Origin: Smithella sp.
GTDB lineage: Bacteria; Desulfobacterota; Syntrophia; Syntrophales; Smithellaceae
Assembly (NCBI GenBank): GCA_007244375.1
Contig: SCVW01000002.1
Span: 62,001 to 126,000 of the forward strand
Reading direction: 5' to 3'
Length of the DNA: 64,000 nucleotides
Shown one piece after another: positions 50,933 to 61,000 of the stretch; the stretch's first letter is position 1; every line of letters begins with the position of its first letter. The notes beneath the pieces are model-generated. The model had not been told where the DNA came from, did not search any database, and saw nothing but the letters and a program-made list of their open reading frames with translations. The position numbers were made by a program, and so were the translations under genes.

Positions 50933-52993
50933 TTAGCTTTGTAGTTTTAAAATAATGGCTGTTCTGGTCGGGAGATACAGCCTCAAAATGTTTTGCACTG
51001 TTTCGTCAGGGCACAACGGCGTTGTAAAATGAACCTGATCGAATATCAGTCGCGCGTGTCCTCCGTATATTGCGTCATCAGTATTTAATATCATTTTGTA
51101 TTTTCCTGGTGGCATGTGTAGTTGATAGTCGGGATATGATGCCGTAGGATGAAAGTTGAAGATAAAGATTAGTATGCCCCGCCTGAAAACTATGACTTTA
51201 TCGTTGATATGCTCATGAAAAAGGGTTGGCCATGGATCTTCAAGAAAGGCAAAACGCTTGGCAAGCGTAATCATATCCCTGTCAAAACGTTCAAGGAACT
51301 GGTATTTCAAATTCGAATCATCTGTCAGATGCCATTGCCTTCTCGCGTAGTGAAATGACCAGTTATTGCCCTGCCTCGGGAAATCAATCCATTCGGGATG
51401 GCCGAATTCATTACCCATGAAATTCTGATAGCCGTGTCCGGCAGTCGCCAGTGTGATCAGGCGTATCAGTTTGTGAAGAGCCATGGCCCGGTCAATGATC
51501 AGGTTGGTGTTATGGGCGATCATATGATTATACATAGCTGCGTCGGCCATCCAAAACATCAGAGTTTTGTCTCCGACAAGAGCCTGATCGTGGGATTCGG
51601 CATAACTGATGGTTTTCTCATCGTGACGCCTGTTGTTGAGTTCATACCAGAGATGGTCCAGCGGCCAATCTTCATCCCTGTAATCTTTAACAAGTTTAAT
51701 CCAGTAATCCGGGATACCCATGGCAAGACGGTAATCAAACCCGATTCCCCCTCTCTTTTTGGGTGAGGCAAGGGATGGCATGCCGCTGATGTCTTCCGCA
51801 ATGGTTATGGCATCCGGTCTGATGTCATGAATGACAGTATTGGCCAGTGCCAAGTAGGCGAGCGCGTCCTCATCGACATTTGAATTAAAATAATCGTTAT
51901 AAGAGGTAAAGGCTTTTTCCAGACCATGATCCAGGTAGAGCATGCTAGTGATACCGTCAAACCTAAAGCCATCAAAGTGGTATTCATCCAGCCAGAAACG
52001 GCAGTTCGACAGCAAAAAATGAAGGATCTGATGTTTTTCGTAATCAAAGCATCGCGAATCCCATGCGTGATGAAAACCTCGGAAGCCTTCATGGAAATAT
52101 TGATAAAGCGTTCCGTCAAAACGGCTGAGCCCCTCGACTTCGTTACTGACAGCGTGAGAGTGGATGATGTCCATAATTACTCTTAGTCCGGCGCCGTGGG
52201 CGGTATCGATCAGTTTTTTCAAATCATCCGGAGTGCCGAACCGCGAAGAAGCGGCAAAAAAGCTGGATACCTGATAGCCAAATGAAGCATAATAGGGGTG
52301 TTCCTGGATTCCCATCAGTTGAATCGTGTTATATCCCGATCGGACGATGCGGGGAATGATGAATTCGGTAAATTCACGATATGTTCCTATCTTCCCTTCT
52401 TCCTGAGCCATACCGACATGAGCTTCATAAATCAGCAGAGGAATGGCCTGTCCAGGTGTTTTATATTGCCACTTGTAAGCCGGATGATTCCATACCTGGG
52501 CGTTAAAAATCAGTGTTTCGGGATCCTGGACAACTCTTTTGGCGTAGGCGGGAATGCGGTCTCCCTTGCCACCGGGCCATTGCACCATGAGACGGTATAA
52601 GTCACCGTGAGACAGGAAATTTTCGGGAAAATGAATTTCCCAAATTCCGTCATGAGTTATACGCTCAAGAGCGAAATCATTTTGGGTTTCCCAACCCGTC
52701 ATCTCGCCGACAAAAAATATTTTTGTGGCATTGGGTGCCCATTCTCTAAAAATCCATTCGTGATCATGTTTGTGTAGCCCAAAATATTGATGGCCTGAGG
52801 CAAAATCAGACAGACTTTTTCTATTCTTACCAATTAGCTTTTTCTCAAGTCCGGTAATGTGGTTCAGTCTGCGCTCAATGATTTCACTATACGGACGTAG
52901 ATAAGGATCGCTGTCCAATATAATTTGCAAACGGTCGTTTAGAGTATATATGGTTCGATCAGTGGATTTTTTTTTCGGTTGTTTATCCCTCAT
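50933..52993 (-). CDS. glgB: 1,4-alpha-glucan branching enzyme, eukaryote-like GH13
   Basis: A 686-aa protein. CBM48 N-terminal module (about 60-165, FGLHKHDHEWIFREWAPNATK) and a GH13 barrel with DIIHSHAVSNEVEG, FDGFRFDGITSMLY (nucleophile Asp), TIAEDISGMPSL (acid/base Glu) and YAESHDQALVG (stabiliser). The run WDSRCFDYEKHQILHFLLSN is typical of eukaryotic branching enzymes and their bacterial relatives, not of E. coli GlgB. It makes alpha-1,6 branches in glycogen. Last gene of the glycogen cluster on the minus strand. Confidence 0.95.
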   Translation of the reverse strand: MRDKQPKKKSTDRTIYTLNDRLQIILDSDPYLRPYSEIIERRLNHITGLEKKLIGKNRKSLSDFASGHQYFGLHKHDHEWIFREWAPNATKIFFVGEMTGWETQNDFALERITHDGIWEIHFPENFLSHGDLYRLMVQWPGGKGDRIPAYAKRVVQDPETLIFNAQVWNHPAYKWQYKTPGQAIPLLIYEAHVGMAQEEGKIGTYREFTEFIIPRIVRSGYNTIQLMGIQEHPYYASFGYQVSSFFAASSRFGTPDDLKKLIDTAHGAGLRVIMDIIHSHAVSNEVEGLSRFDGTLYQYFHEGFRGFHHAWDSRCFDYEKHQILHFLLSNCRFWLDEYHFDGFRFDGITSMLYLDHGLEKAFTSYNDYFNSNVDEDALAYLALANTVIHDIRPDAITIAEDISGMPSLASPKKRGGIGFDYRLAMGIPDYWIKLVKDYRDEDWPLDHLWYELNNRRHDEKTISYAESHDQALVGDKTLMFWMADAAMYNHMIAHNTNLIIDRAMALHKLIRLITLATAGHGYQNFMGNEFGHPEWIDFPRQGNNWSFHYARRQWHLTDDSNLKYQFLERFDRDMITLAKRFAFLEDPWPTLFHEHINDKVIVFRRGILIFIFNFHPTASYPDYQLHMPPGKYKMILNTDDAIYGGHARLIFDQVHFTTPLCPDETVQNILRLYLPTRTAIILKLQS

Positions 52994-53052
52994 ATTTTCG
53001 TAATATCCTATTTTGAATTATGCACTTATTTTAACTATCTTGCAAAAAACTT

Positions 53053-54567
53053 TTATGGATTGATAAATGGACGATTCAGCATTTTTTCATAAAGATCGGT
53101 ATAAAATTTTGCTGTTACCGAATGGTTAAAAGATGCCAGACTTTCTTTCATGATGCGGGATATCTGTTTTTCTTTTTCAGATGGCGGCAGCATATAAAAT
53201 TGCACAGCTTGATCTATTGCCCACATCAGTCCCTGCGAGTCATAAGTTTCAAACAGGATTCCGTTTCCGGAATTGTTTTCAGTGTTCAGTTTTTGAATCG
53301 TGTCGTGAATGCCGCCCGTGTCCCGGGCAACCGGCAGGGAACCATAAATCGTGGCAATCATCTGGGACAAGCCACAAGGTTCGAAGGCTGATGGCATGAG
53401 AATAAAATCCGATGCGGCGTAAGCCAGTCGTGACAGATTTTCTTCAAAATCACATACGGCAACTCTTCCGGATAAATTGAACTGCCAGACAATCTGACTG
53501 ATGTATTGCTGAAATTCACCATCGGCCACAAAGACCATTTGCATGGAAATATTCCAGTATTTGGAAATGACATCATAAAGAATGTGCGCCATAAGCGGAC
53601 TGCCTTTTTGGATTCTGTCCAGACGGGATGGCCAGAAAAAAAGAGGTGCCTGTTCGTTTTCAATAAGACCGAGGCTTTTTTGAAGATGTTGTTTGTTTCT
53701 GGCTTTGCCCCTGGTGAAATTTTTAGCATGATACTGGAACGGCAGAGAGGAGTCGTTTTCCGGATTAAAAGAAGGGTCGGGACTATTCAATATGCCTGCA
53801 GCGCAGTTAGCCTCCCATTTGTAAGTCAATTCCCGTTTCAAAGGTTCTTCAACAAACGGATGTTTTCCCTCTACAATTTCAAGAAGGAAAGTGGGGCTAA
53901 CCGTGTTAATAAAATGCGCTGCAAAAACACCACTAACCAGAAAATCCACGGGATTAGTTTCCCGCGTTTCTTCATAACAGCCGGGTGGCCTCATAAAAAA
54001 CAAATGTTTCCAGAACATGGCGGCATCAATCCCCTGGTCTTCAATTTCAGCAAGAGTTTTCTTAACCGTAAAAATATTATGGATGGTAAATAAGCAGGGG
54101 ATACCTAGTTCCCGGGCTTTGGCCGGAAGTAATCCCGTCATCCAGTCATTGCAATGGATCAAATCCGGTTTGACGACGGGAATAATGTTGTTGATGACTT
54201 CTCTTTGAAATGCCAATGAAATTTTTATGTTTTCCCAGTTGTAGCTGGAATAAACGGAATTCATGTAAAAAAATGCCCTGTCTTCGGCCAGATGAATACG
54301 TTCCTTAAGGACTTTTCTTTTTATTTTTTTTAATTCATTTTTGAATAATCTTTCTGATTCTTGATTATATATGTTTCGATAATCGGGTAGCGCAACGTGA
54401 ACATCACCTCCCTGCGCAAATAGCGCGTTGATCAGGGCTGCAGAGACGTCAGCAAGACCTCCTGCTTTGGCGGTTAGATGATTGACGTTTTTTCCCATTC
54501 CTTCCGGGAGATAGGTCACTTCCGGAGTTACAATGAGCACGCGTGGTTTTGTTCTGCGGCGAAACAT
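53053..54567 (-). CDS. glgA: Glycogen synthase
   Basis: A 504-aa GT5 enzyme. NHLTAKAGGLADVSAAL gives the KxGGL ADP-glucose motif near the N-terminus, followed by LIHCNDWMTGLLPA, a FFWPSRLDRIQKG second domain start, and ILMPSAFEPCGLSQMIA toward the C-terminus. It transfers glucose from ADP- or UDP-glucose to the growing glucan. 59 nt before glgB. Confidence 0.93.
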   Translation of the reverse strand: MFRRRTKPRVLIVTPEVTYLPEGMGKNVNHLTAKAGGLADVSAALINALFAQGGDVHVALPDYRNIYNQESERLFKNELKKIKRKVLKERIHLAEDRAFFYMNSVYSSYNWENIKISLAFQREVINNIIPVVKPDLIHCNDWMTGLLPAKARELGIPCLFTIHNIFTVKKTLAEIEDQGIDAAMFWKHLFFMRPPGCYEETRETNPVDFLVSGVFAAHFINTVSPTFLLEIVEGKHPFVEEPLKRELTYKWEANCAAGILNSPDPSFNPENDSSLPFQYHAKNFTRGKARNKQHLQKSLGLIENEQAPLFFWPSRLDRIQKGSPLMAHILYDVISKYWNISMQMVFVADGEFQQYISQIVWQFNLSGRVAVCDFEENLSRLAYAASDFILMPSAFEPCGLSQMIATIYGSLPVARDTGGIHDTIQKLNTENNSGNGILFETYDSQGLMWAIDQAVQFYMLPPSEKEKQISRIMKESLASFNHSVTAKFYTDLYEKMLNRPFINP

Positions 54568-54714
54568 AACAGGTTAGCATTCCCCCGATTTTTTCAAAGA
54601 TGAATTCACAAAAATATCGTATTACGATAAATCACAAATCATATAGGAATGAGGTTCACCGAAACGAAAATCAATGCAACTAGATGCAGATATTCAACAT
54701 GATTAAAGATGTTT

Positions 54715-57264
54715 TTATGCCCAGGTAATTAATCCCGGGGCGTATTTAATAAAGGAATCCGCTTTGGGAGTTACGCGTGCCGTAAATCCGAAACGACCGG
54801 CAATCGTACAAGGCAACGAACATTCATACCGATAGATACCGTTGCCCAAATTTTCCACAACTTTCATTTGTTGAGTTTTCCCATCAGCAAGGCTTTCCAC
54901 AGTTTTCATGTGTCCGTAAAATAATTCCACATCAACCTCGTCCGGCGTAAGTTCACCCAAATGCACATTTGTTGAAATGTTTAGAAATTCGCCAACTTTC
55001 AATGCCCCACTGTCTTTTCTGACAGGCAGTTCTATAGATATGGCAGACCATTTTTCACGAAGTCGTTCATATAAATTCTTCAATCGGATGGCTTGCGACG
55101 CCTTGTCCCGCGTCAGGTCATCGTACTGCGATATGGCTGGTATATAAAAGAGATGGTTGTAATTGGTGACCATTTTTTGTGCGCTGAATTGCTCCAGTGC
55201 CATTCGAATTGAAGCCTTCATCATGGCCAGCCAGCGTAAGGGGAGTCCTCCGTTTTCTCTGTTATAAAAACAAGGAATTACATCATTTTCCAATACGTTA
55301 TACAGGGCATGACTTTCCACTGCGTCCTGATATTGATGATCAGTAAATTCTTCTCCGGTACCGATAGCCCATCCTGTTTCCGGAGAATAGCCTTCACACC
55401 ACCAGCCGTCCAGAATACTGAGATTGAGAACTCCGTTGGCTGCTGCCTTCATTCCTGAAGTGCCGCAAGCTTCCAGCGGACGTCTCGGTGTGTTCAACCA
55501 TACATCGGCTCCCTGAATCAGATGCCGTGCAATGTCAATGTCATAATTTTCGAGAAAGAGAATTTTATGATGGTATTCAGGATGTCGGGAAAGATGAACA
55601 ATTTGCTGGATAATTTTTTTTCCTTCGTTATCCATTGGATGAGCTTTTCCGGCAAAAATAAATTGAACAGGGTGTTGTTCATTTTTTAAAATGGCTTCAA
55701 ATCGCTCCATGTCATTGAGCAATAGGTTCGCACGTTTATAAGTGACAAATCGCCGCGCAAAGCCAATGGTCAATACATTATCATCCAGCACGGATTCCGC
55801 TTCCTTCATAATATATTTGGGGGCATTTCTCCGCGCATATTGTTTGACCGTCCATTTTCTGCAGGAACGGACTAACCGGGTTCTGCTCATTTCATGTGAA
55901 CGCCATAATTCTTCATCATAAATATCATCGATGCGTTTGGCCATATCAGTGTTTGATGTTTTCATGGGCCAGTCCCGACCGAGATATCGCTCAAAAAGAC
56001 TGGAAATTTCGATAGATATCCAGGAAGGGATATGCACGCCGTTGGTAATGTAATTGATAGGAATTTCTTCTTCCGGTATTTCAGGCCACACAAATGACCA
56101 CATGCGTTTGGCGACAGAGCCGTGGAGACGACTGACACCGTTACGGTTTTGCGTCAAATGCAATCCAAGAACAAACATAGAAAATGGACTTTTATTGATG
56201 TCATGGTCTATCTGACCCCATTTTAAAAGATTGTCGGCGGAAAGTCCCAGATCTTTTTCAAAAGGAACAAGATAAGGCTTAACCTGATCAAGAGGGAATT
56301 CGTCGTGTGCGGCCAGCACCGGCGTATGGGTGGTCAGCACAGTGGTTCGCGCATTGATTCCCATGGCCGTTTTCAAATCCACATTATGTCGGGATCGGAT
56401 CTGCGCCAGTCTTTCAATATTACAAAAAGAACAATGTCCCTCATTGATATGACAAACAATCGGATTAATGCTCATCGCATTTAAAGCACGCATCCCGCCG
56501 ATGCCCAAAACGGCTTCCTGGGCTAGGCGCACTTTTCCATCGGCAGAATACAAACTTGAATTAATATCACGAATCTTTGGAGGATTTTCTTTAATGTTTG
56601 TATCCAAGAGGTATAGCGGAATTCTGCCCACCATGATTTTCCAGATCATGATCTGAATTGCTCCGTCCGGACCGGCAATTGTAATGTGCAAATCATTGCC
56701 GGATGTATCTTTAACGCTTTCGATAGGAAGTTTATACAGGTCTGTTTCCGGGTATCCTTCCTGTTGCCATCCGTCATGATTCAAAAATTGATGGAAATAA
56801 CCGTTACGATATAACAGGCCGATTCCAACCATGGGGATACCAAGATCAGAAGAGGCCTTCAAATGATCTCCTGCAAGGATTCCCAATCCGCCGGCAAATA
56901 ACGGAAGACATTCATGAATGCCGAACTCCATGGAGAAATAAGCTATGACATCATTTCCTCTGCCTGGCCGTTGGACTTTATCAAATGGTTCAGTAACCTG
57001 TTTGATAAAATGTTCACGAACTTCTTCCATGTGACTCAGAAAGCTGGAATCAGTCGACAATTCATCTAACTTTTTTTGCTCAATCAGAGTTGAGAAAACG
57101 ATAGGATTACGTCCCGATTCGTCCCACAATTTCGGATTAATGCGTCGAAAAAGTTCGATAGCCTCAAGGTTCCAGCACCACCATAGATTATTTGCCAGCA
57201 CTTCCAGAAACTTCAATGGCTCCGGTATGTAGGGAAAGACTTGAAACGTTTGCAGGTAACTCAT
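54715..57264 (-). CDS. glgP: Alpha-glucan phosphorylase (DUF3417 type)
   Basis: An 849-aa GT35 enzyme with the N-terminal DUF3417 region (about 12-110, LKFLEVLANNLWWCWNLEA), YFSMEFGIHECLPLFAGGLGILAGDHLKA, HINEGHCSF and the PLP region EACGTSGMKAAANGVLN. It phosphorolyses alpha-1,4-glucans to glucose 1-phosphate. Family of the archaeal/thermophile short phosphorylases, not E. coli MalP/GlgP. Its start follows the CBM gene by 24 nt. Confidence 0.95.
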   Translation of the reverse strand: MSYLQTFQVFPYIPEPLKFLEVLANNLWWCWNLEAIELFRRINPKLWDESGRNPIVFSTLIEQKKLDELSTDSSFLSHMEEVREHFIKQVTEPFDKVQRPGRGNDVIAYFSMEFGIHECLPLFAGGLGILAGDHLKASSDLGIPMVGIGLLYRNGYFHQFLNHDGWQQEGYPETDLYKLPIESVKDTSGNDLHITIAGPDGAIQIMIWKIMVGRIPLYLLDTNIKENPPKIRDINSSLYSADGKVRLAQEAVLGIGGMRALNAMSINPIVCHINEGHCSFCNIERLAQIRSRHNVDLKTAMGINARTTVLTTHTPVLAAHDEFPLDQVKPYLVPFEKDLGLSADNLLKWGQIDHDINKSPFSMFVLGLHLTQNRNGVSRLHGSVAKRMWSFVWPEIPEEEIPINYITNGVHIPSWISIEISSLFERYLGRDWPMKTSNTDMAKRIDDIYDEELWRSHEMSRTRLVRSCRKWTVKQYARRNAPKYIMKEAESVLDDNVLTIGFARRFVTYKRANLLLNDMERFEAILKNEQHPVQFIFAGKAHPMDNEGKKIIQQIVHLSRHPEYHHKILFLENYDIDIARHLIQGADVWLNTPRRPLEACGTSGMKAAANGVLNLSILDGWWCEGYSPETGWAIGTGEEFTDHQYQDAVESHALYNVLENDVIPCFYNRENGGLPLRWLAMMKASIRMALEQFSAQKMVTNYNHLFYIPAISQYDDLTRDKASQAIRLKNLYERLREKWSAISIELPVRKDSGALKVGEFLNISTNVHLGELTPDEVDVELFYGHMKTVESLADGKTQQMKVVENLGNGIYRYECSLPCTIAGRFGFTARVTPKADSFIKYAPGLITWA

Positions 57265-57288
57265 TTGTTCTATCCTTAATAAAATAAT

Positions 57289-57597
57289 TTAAACAACGAT
57301 AACGGAGTTTTCGCAATTGCCATATTCACTTCTTACATATTTATCGGCTGCCCAGTCATTTTCCCAAATTTTTTCATCAATCAGATATCGGAACTGGTAT
57401 TCCTTTTTGGTTTCGAGATCCAACTCCAGAGTGAATTCGCCGCTTTTTAGCTTCTTCATGGGATTGTCTTTGATACTCCAATTGTTGAAATCACCTACAA
57501 TAGAGATTGATTTGGCGTTCATGGAAGCTTCTTTGGGGACTCTAAAGGTTACTTTGCACAGCTTGCTGTTTTTTATGTATTTCTTTTTCATACTCAT
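57289..57597 (-). CDS. Stand-alone glycogen-binding module (AMPK1_CBM/CBM48)
   Basis: A 102-aa single beta-sandwich: CKVTFRVPKEASMNAKSISIVGDFNNW, then EFTLELDLETKKEYQFRYLIDE, with the conserved Trp residues of the glycogen site. AAGGAGG precedes the ATG at 57597. No catalytic domain is attached. It may target partners (for example the phosphorylase next door) to glycogen. Confidence 0.88.
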   Translation of the reverse strand: MSMKKKYIKNSKLCKVTFRVPKEASMNAKSISIVGDFNNWSIKDNPMKKLKSGEFTLELDLETKKEYQFRYLIDEKIWENDWAADKYVRSEYGNCENSVIVV

Positions 57598-57903
57598 ATC
57601 ATCCTCCTTGAATATCGGTGTAAGTGAGGGAGATCCTCCAATTTACAAATATGAAAAAAGGACAACTTCAACACAGGCTAACGAAAGTTATGAGTCACAA
57701 CATAAACTAGGTTAATTCCGGATATCCTTATAAAATCAACGGGCGGTATCTTCTTGCGCAATGAATTCCAGCAGCAGAAAGAACAATCAAAAGAGGGAAA
57801 TTTTTTCAACTGGAAAAGATCCCTTTGTTAGAGACGGACATTGATCACGTTTTTTCCCATGTCAATCAATCCGTCCAAGATCAATAAAAATAAAACTTTG
57901 TAA

Positions 57904-57932
57904 AGTTTAATTATCAAAGTCATTTATGTCAA
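57904..57932 (-). promoter_or_regulatory. Candidate promoter for CBM-glgP-glgA-glgB
   Basis: On minus, TTGACA (57927-57932), 17-bp spacer, TAAACT (57904-57909). It leaves a leader of about 300 nt before the CBM gene. The 57598-58012 gap otherwise holds no convincing ORF. Confidence 0.4.
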
Positions 57933-58012
57933 GAGAATAATATATCTATAAAAACAGATAAAATTTTGGTGAATTTTAAGGGAATTGTATTGAAAAAAAG
58001 GGCTTAGCGAAT

Positions 58013-61000
58013 CTATAGATTGCTGTTGTTCAATAATTTCCATACACGCAACCATTCGCTCAGTCCCCACGCCTGGGAGTCACATCCCCTCTGGTGATGT
58101 GGATAGTCGCCGTCAAGAATTTCAGGAAAATGACCGATGCAACCATCGCGGATAATTCCCAAGCTGCCCATGAGCAAAGATCGGGCAGTAGCAATACAGT
58201 TTTTACCATAAATTTGTGCATAAGCTTCACAATAGGATGGATACAACCATGTCCAGGCCGTTCCGTTATGATAGGCTGGTTTCCTGCCGGTATCCTCATC
58301 GCCGCCATAGCGGCCCCTATATGGATAATGGGGATATCCGATAACGTTTCCGTTGTGAATAATTTCAAGAGAATAGTCTATCGGCGCATCTGCCAGACTT
58401 CTGATTGCTCCCGGTACCAGAAGAGACTGGCAGGCATCCAGAATGGCTCTGCAGATTGTCATGTCCGACACTGCCCCCATGGTAATAGCCAGCAACTGAT
58501 TTGGCCGGATGGAGTCGTCGGGGAGGCCTTTTTTTGCCGGATCATCGGGTGGTGCATGTAGACAATCGGCCATGTAACCATTCTTTAAAAGGAACAATTC
58601 CATGATAGATTGCTCAACAGTCTTTGCCAATACGTCCCAGTTGTACCCGTTTTTATCGATATGCGACAAAAAAAGAAGCGCCGCGTGCCATAAGGCCTGA
58701 ATCTCTATGCAATATCCCTGGCGGGGCGTGCACGCGGGATAATTGGTGTCCATCCAGGTAAAATGCGCCGGACTGTAAATCAGTCCTGATGTTTGATCCA
58801 TTCGTATATGATTGGAGGTTCCTTCGATATAGGAGTGGCCTATGGAAAGCAGGATATCCATCATGGTTCTGTTTCCGCATTTTTCGGAAAGAAACGCCGG
58901 TGAATTTCCCTTTTTTATTAAATCGGCACAGACGATAACAAACCATAACGGAGCATCGGATGTATCGCGGTTACCTGCGTTATTGCCGCGTATCATATTA
59001 GGTAATGTGCCGTGATCTTCAAATCCCCCGAATAATTTCAGTATCTGCGAAGCTTCATCAATCATGTCCGCCTGGATAAGGCCCCTTGAGAAAATGAGCG
59101 AATCTCTTCCCCAGTCCAGAAACCAGGGATAGCCGGCGATAACGGATTTCAAATTATCGCGTTTGACAATAAATGCATTAAGGGCACCTTGCAACATCTG
59201 TTCGAGAGATGCCGATTTATTCTCTTTTCCCGCGTGGGTTTTGGATAATTGACATGATGAAATAGGATGATTTTCATTGACAAAAGCAGTCAAACAGATT
59301 GTTTCCCTGCCTTTCATGAATACAGAAAAATAACCGGGGCTGAAAAGATCTGAATCGGGATCCAGACCACGTTCTTTTTCCGCAGGGCGGTGAACCATAT
59401 AATACCATTCCGGTTGAGAGACAAATACTCCCTTTGAAATATGAAGCTTCAATTTTCTGTCCGGCGAAGGTGTAAAAATAAATGCGTCATGTTCGATGGT
59501 GATAGCGGCAGGCCAGGCATTTTCCGGTCCCTTGTATGCCTTGGTATTTTCATGAAAATTTCTGTCTTCTATGTCAGGTCGTAAAATCAACTGGACGGAT
59601 TCTTTGTCGTCGAGTTTTCCCTTGATCGATTTTGCAGGCAAACGATGAAACTCAAGCAGAACGGTATTCTCCCCCTGAATCATTTTTACTGCGATTAGAA
59701 GGTCAATTCGCTCGCCCTGTCCGGTTGGAATTTCGTATTTCCAGAATCCCTGGTTGCCTTCAGTCCTAAAATGATCAAGATTGTCAAAACAAATTTCCTG
59801 GGAATACCCCTGATAGACAATCCATGCCCGGCAGCGCGTAAACATAATTTGTCTGTCTTCCGGGGAAAGCGGATTGAGATTGGCTGCCAAAAGCGCGTCA
59901 TATTTACTGTTCAGTTTCCCCCACTTTATGTTCGCTCTACACATGCCACCGATGCCGTTTGTGGATAAAAATATATGATTGCCCTGCATGAGATCGTTAC
60001 GTTTGATCACGGCAGGTGATTCCGGACATGGTGTTTCGGTTAAGAAAAGTAGAGAGGAATCTTCATGACGGGTTCTTTGTCCTTCATATACAGTGACTCG
60101 TAATGTAAGATGCGTTGCTGTCGAAATATCTTTACAGGGCGTAAACAGGAGGAAATGAGTTCCGTCATTTTGGGGCAGGCTTTCCTCGCTGACGATTACC
60201 CGTTCATTTTCTTCATATCCGTCAATGATGGTGGCGCGAAAGGGATTGTCCGCCTTCACCAGCAGAAAATGTCCGGGTGGCAGAATGACTTCGCGTTTGA
60301 GGTCACGGGGCCATTGCCAGAAAATAACCCTGTGTTCCTGTTTATCCGGATTAAAAGAACGACAAAATTCCACAGGATTATCACTTAACTGTTTTGTTGC
60401 CGTAATTAAGTCGAAGTCAGATATATCTTGTGTTCCGTGATAGAAGCAGAACACTTCCATCGCTTTTGCCTTCAACTTCTGGAACAATAAACGTTCAGGG
60501 AGAAAAGAAAGGCTTTCCTGTTGCTTGAGCAAATCTAAATCTTTTTCGTCTACTGTCAGACACAACACCTCGCCGGGAGAAAGTTTGCATGTATGATAAT
60601 CCGGGCCGGTTATTACCTCTATCTTTCTTTCGGTCAAGAGATCAATCCATGGGCCGATAGCCATGTCTGCCTGAAATACCCAAATTGCTTCTGCCGTTTT
60701 TTTATCGTCCAGGTTAGCAACAATGACCAGTTTTTTCCCGGACGGAACGTGTCGTCGCAGCAATACAATAACGTTGCCTTCGCCATTTTGAAGGAGTTTT
60801 AAATCAACTTCTTCAAAAAAAGATGGATGGGAGCGGAGCAATATATTCAGCCTGCGAATATGATCTACCTGATTTTCCGCACTTCCCCAGTTTAGCGGAT
60901 GGGCTTCATGAACGCTTATCTTTTTGTCAGCAAACCATTCTACTCCGTTGGCAAATCCGAATGCTCCCTGATGTGAGCACAGTGCGCACAGGGCGGTGCG

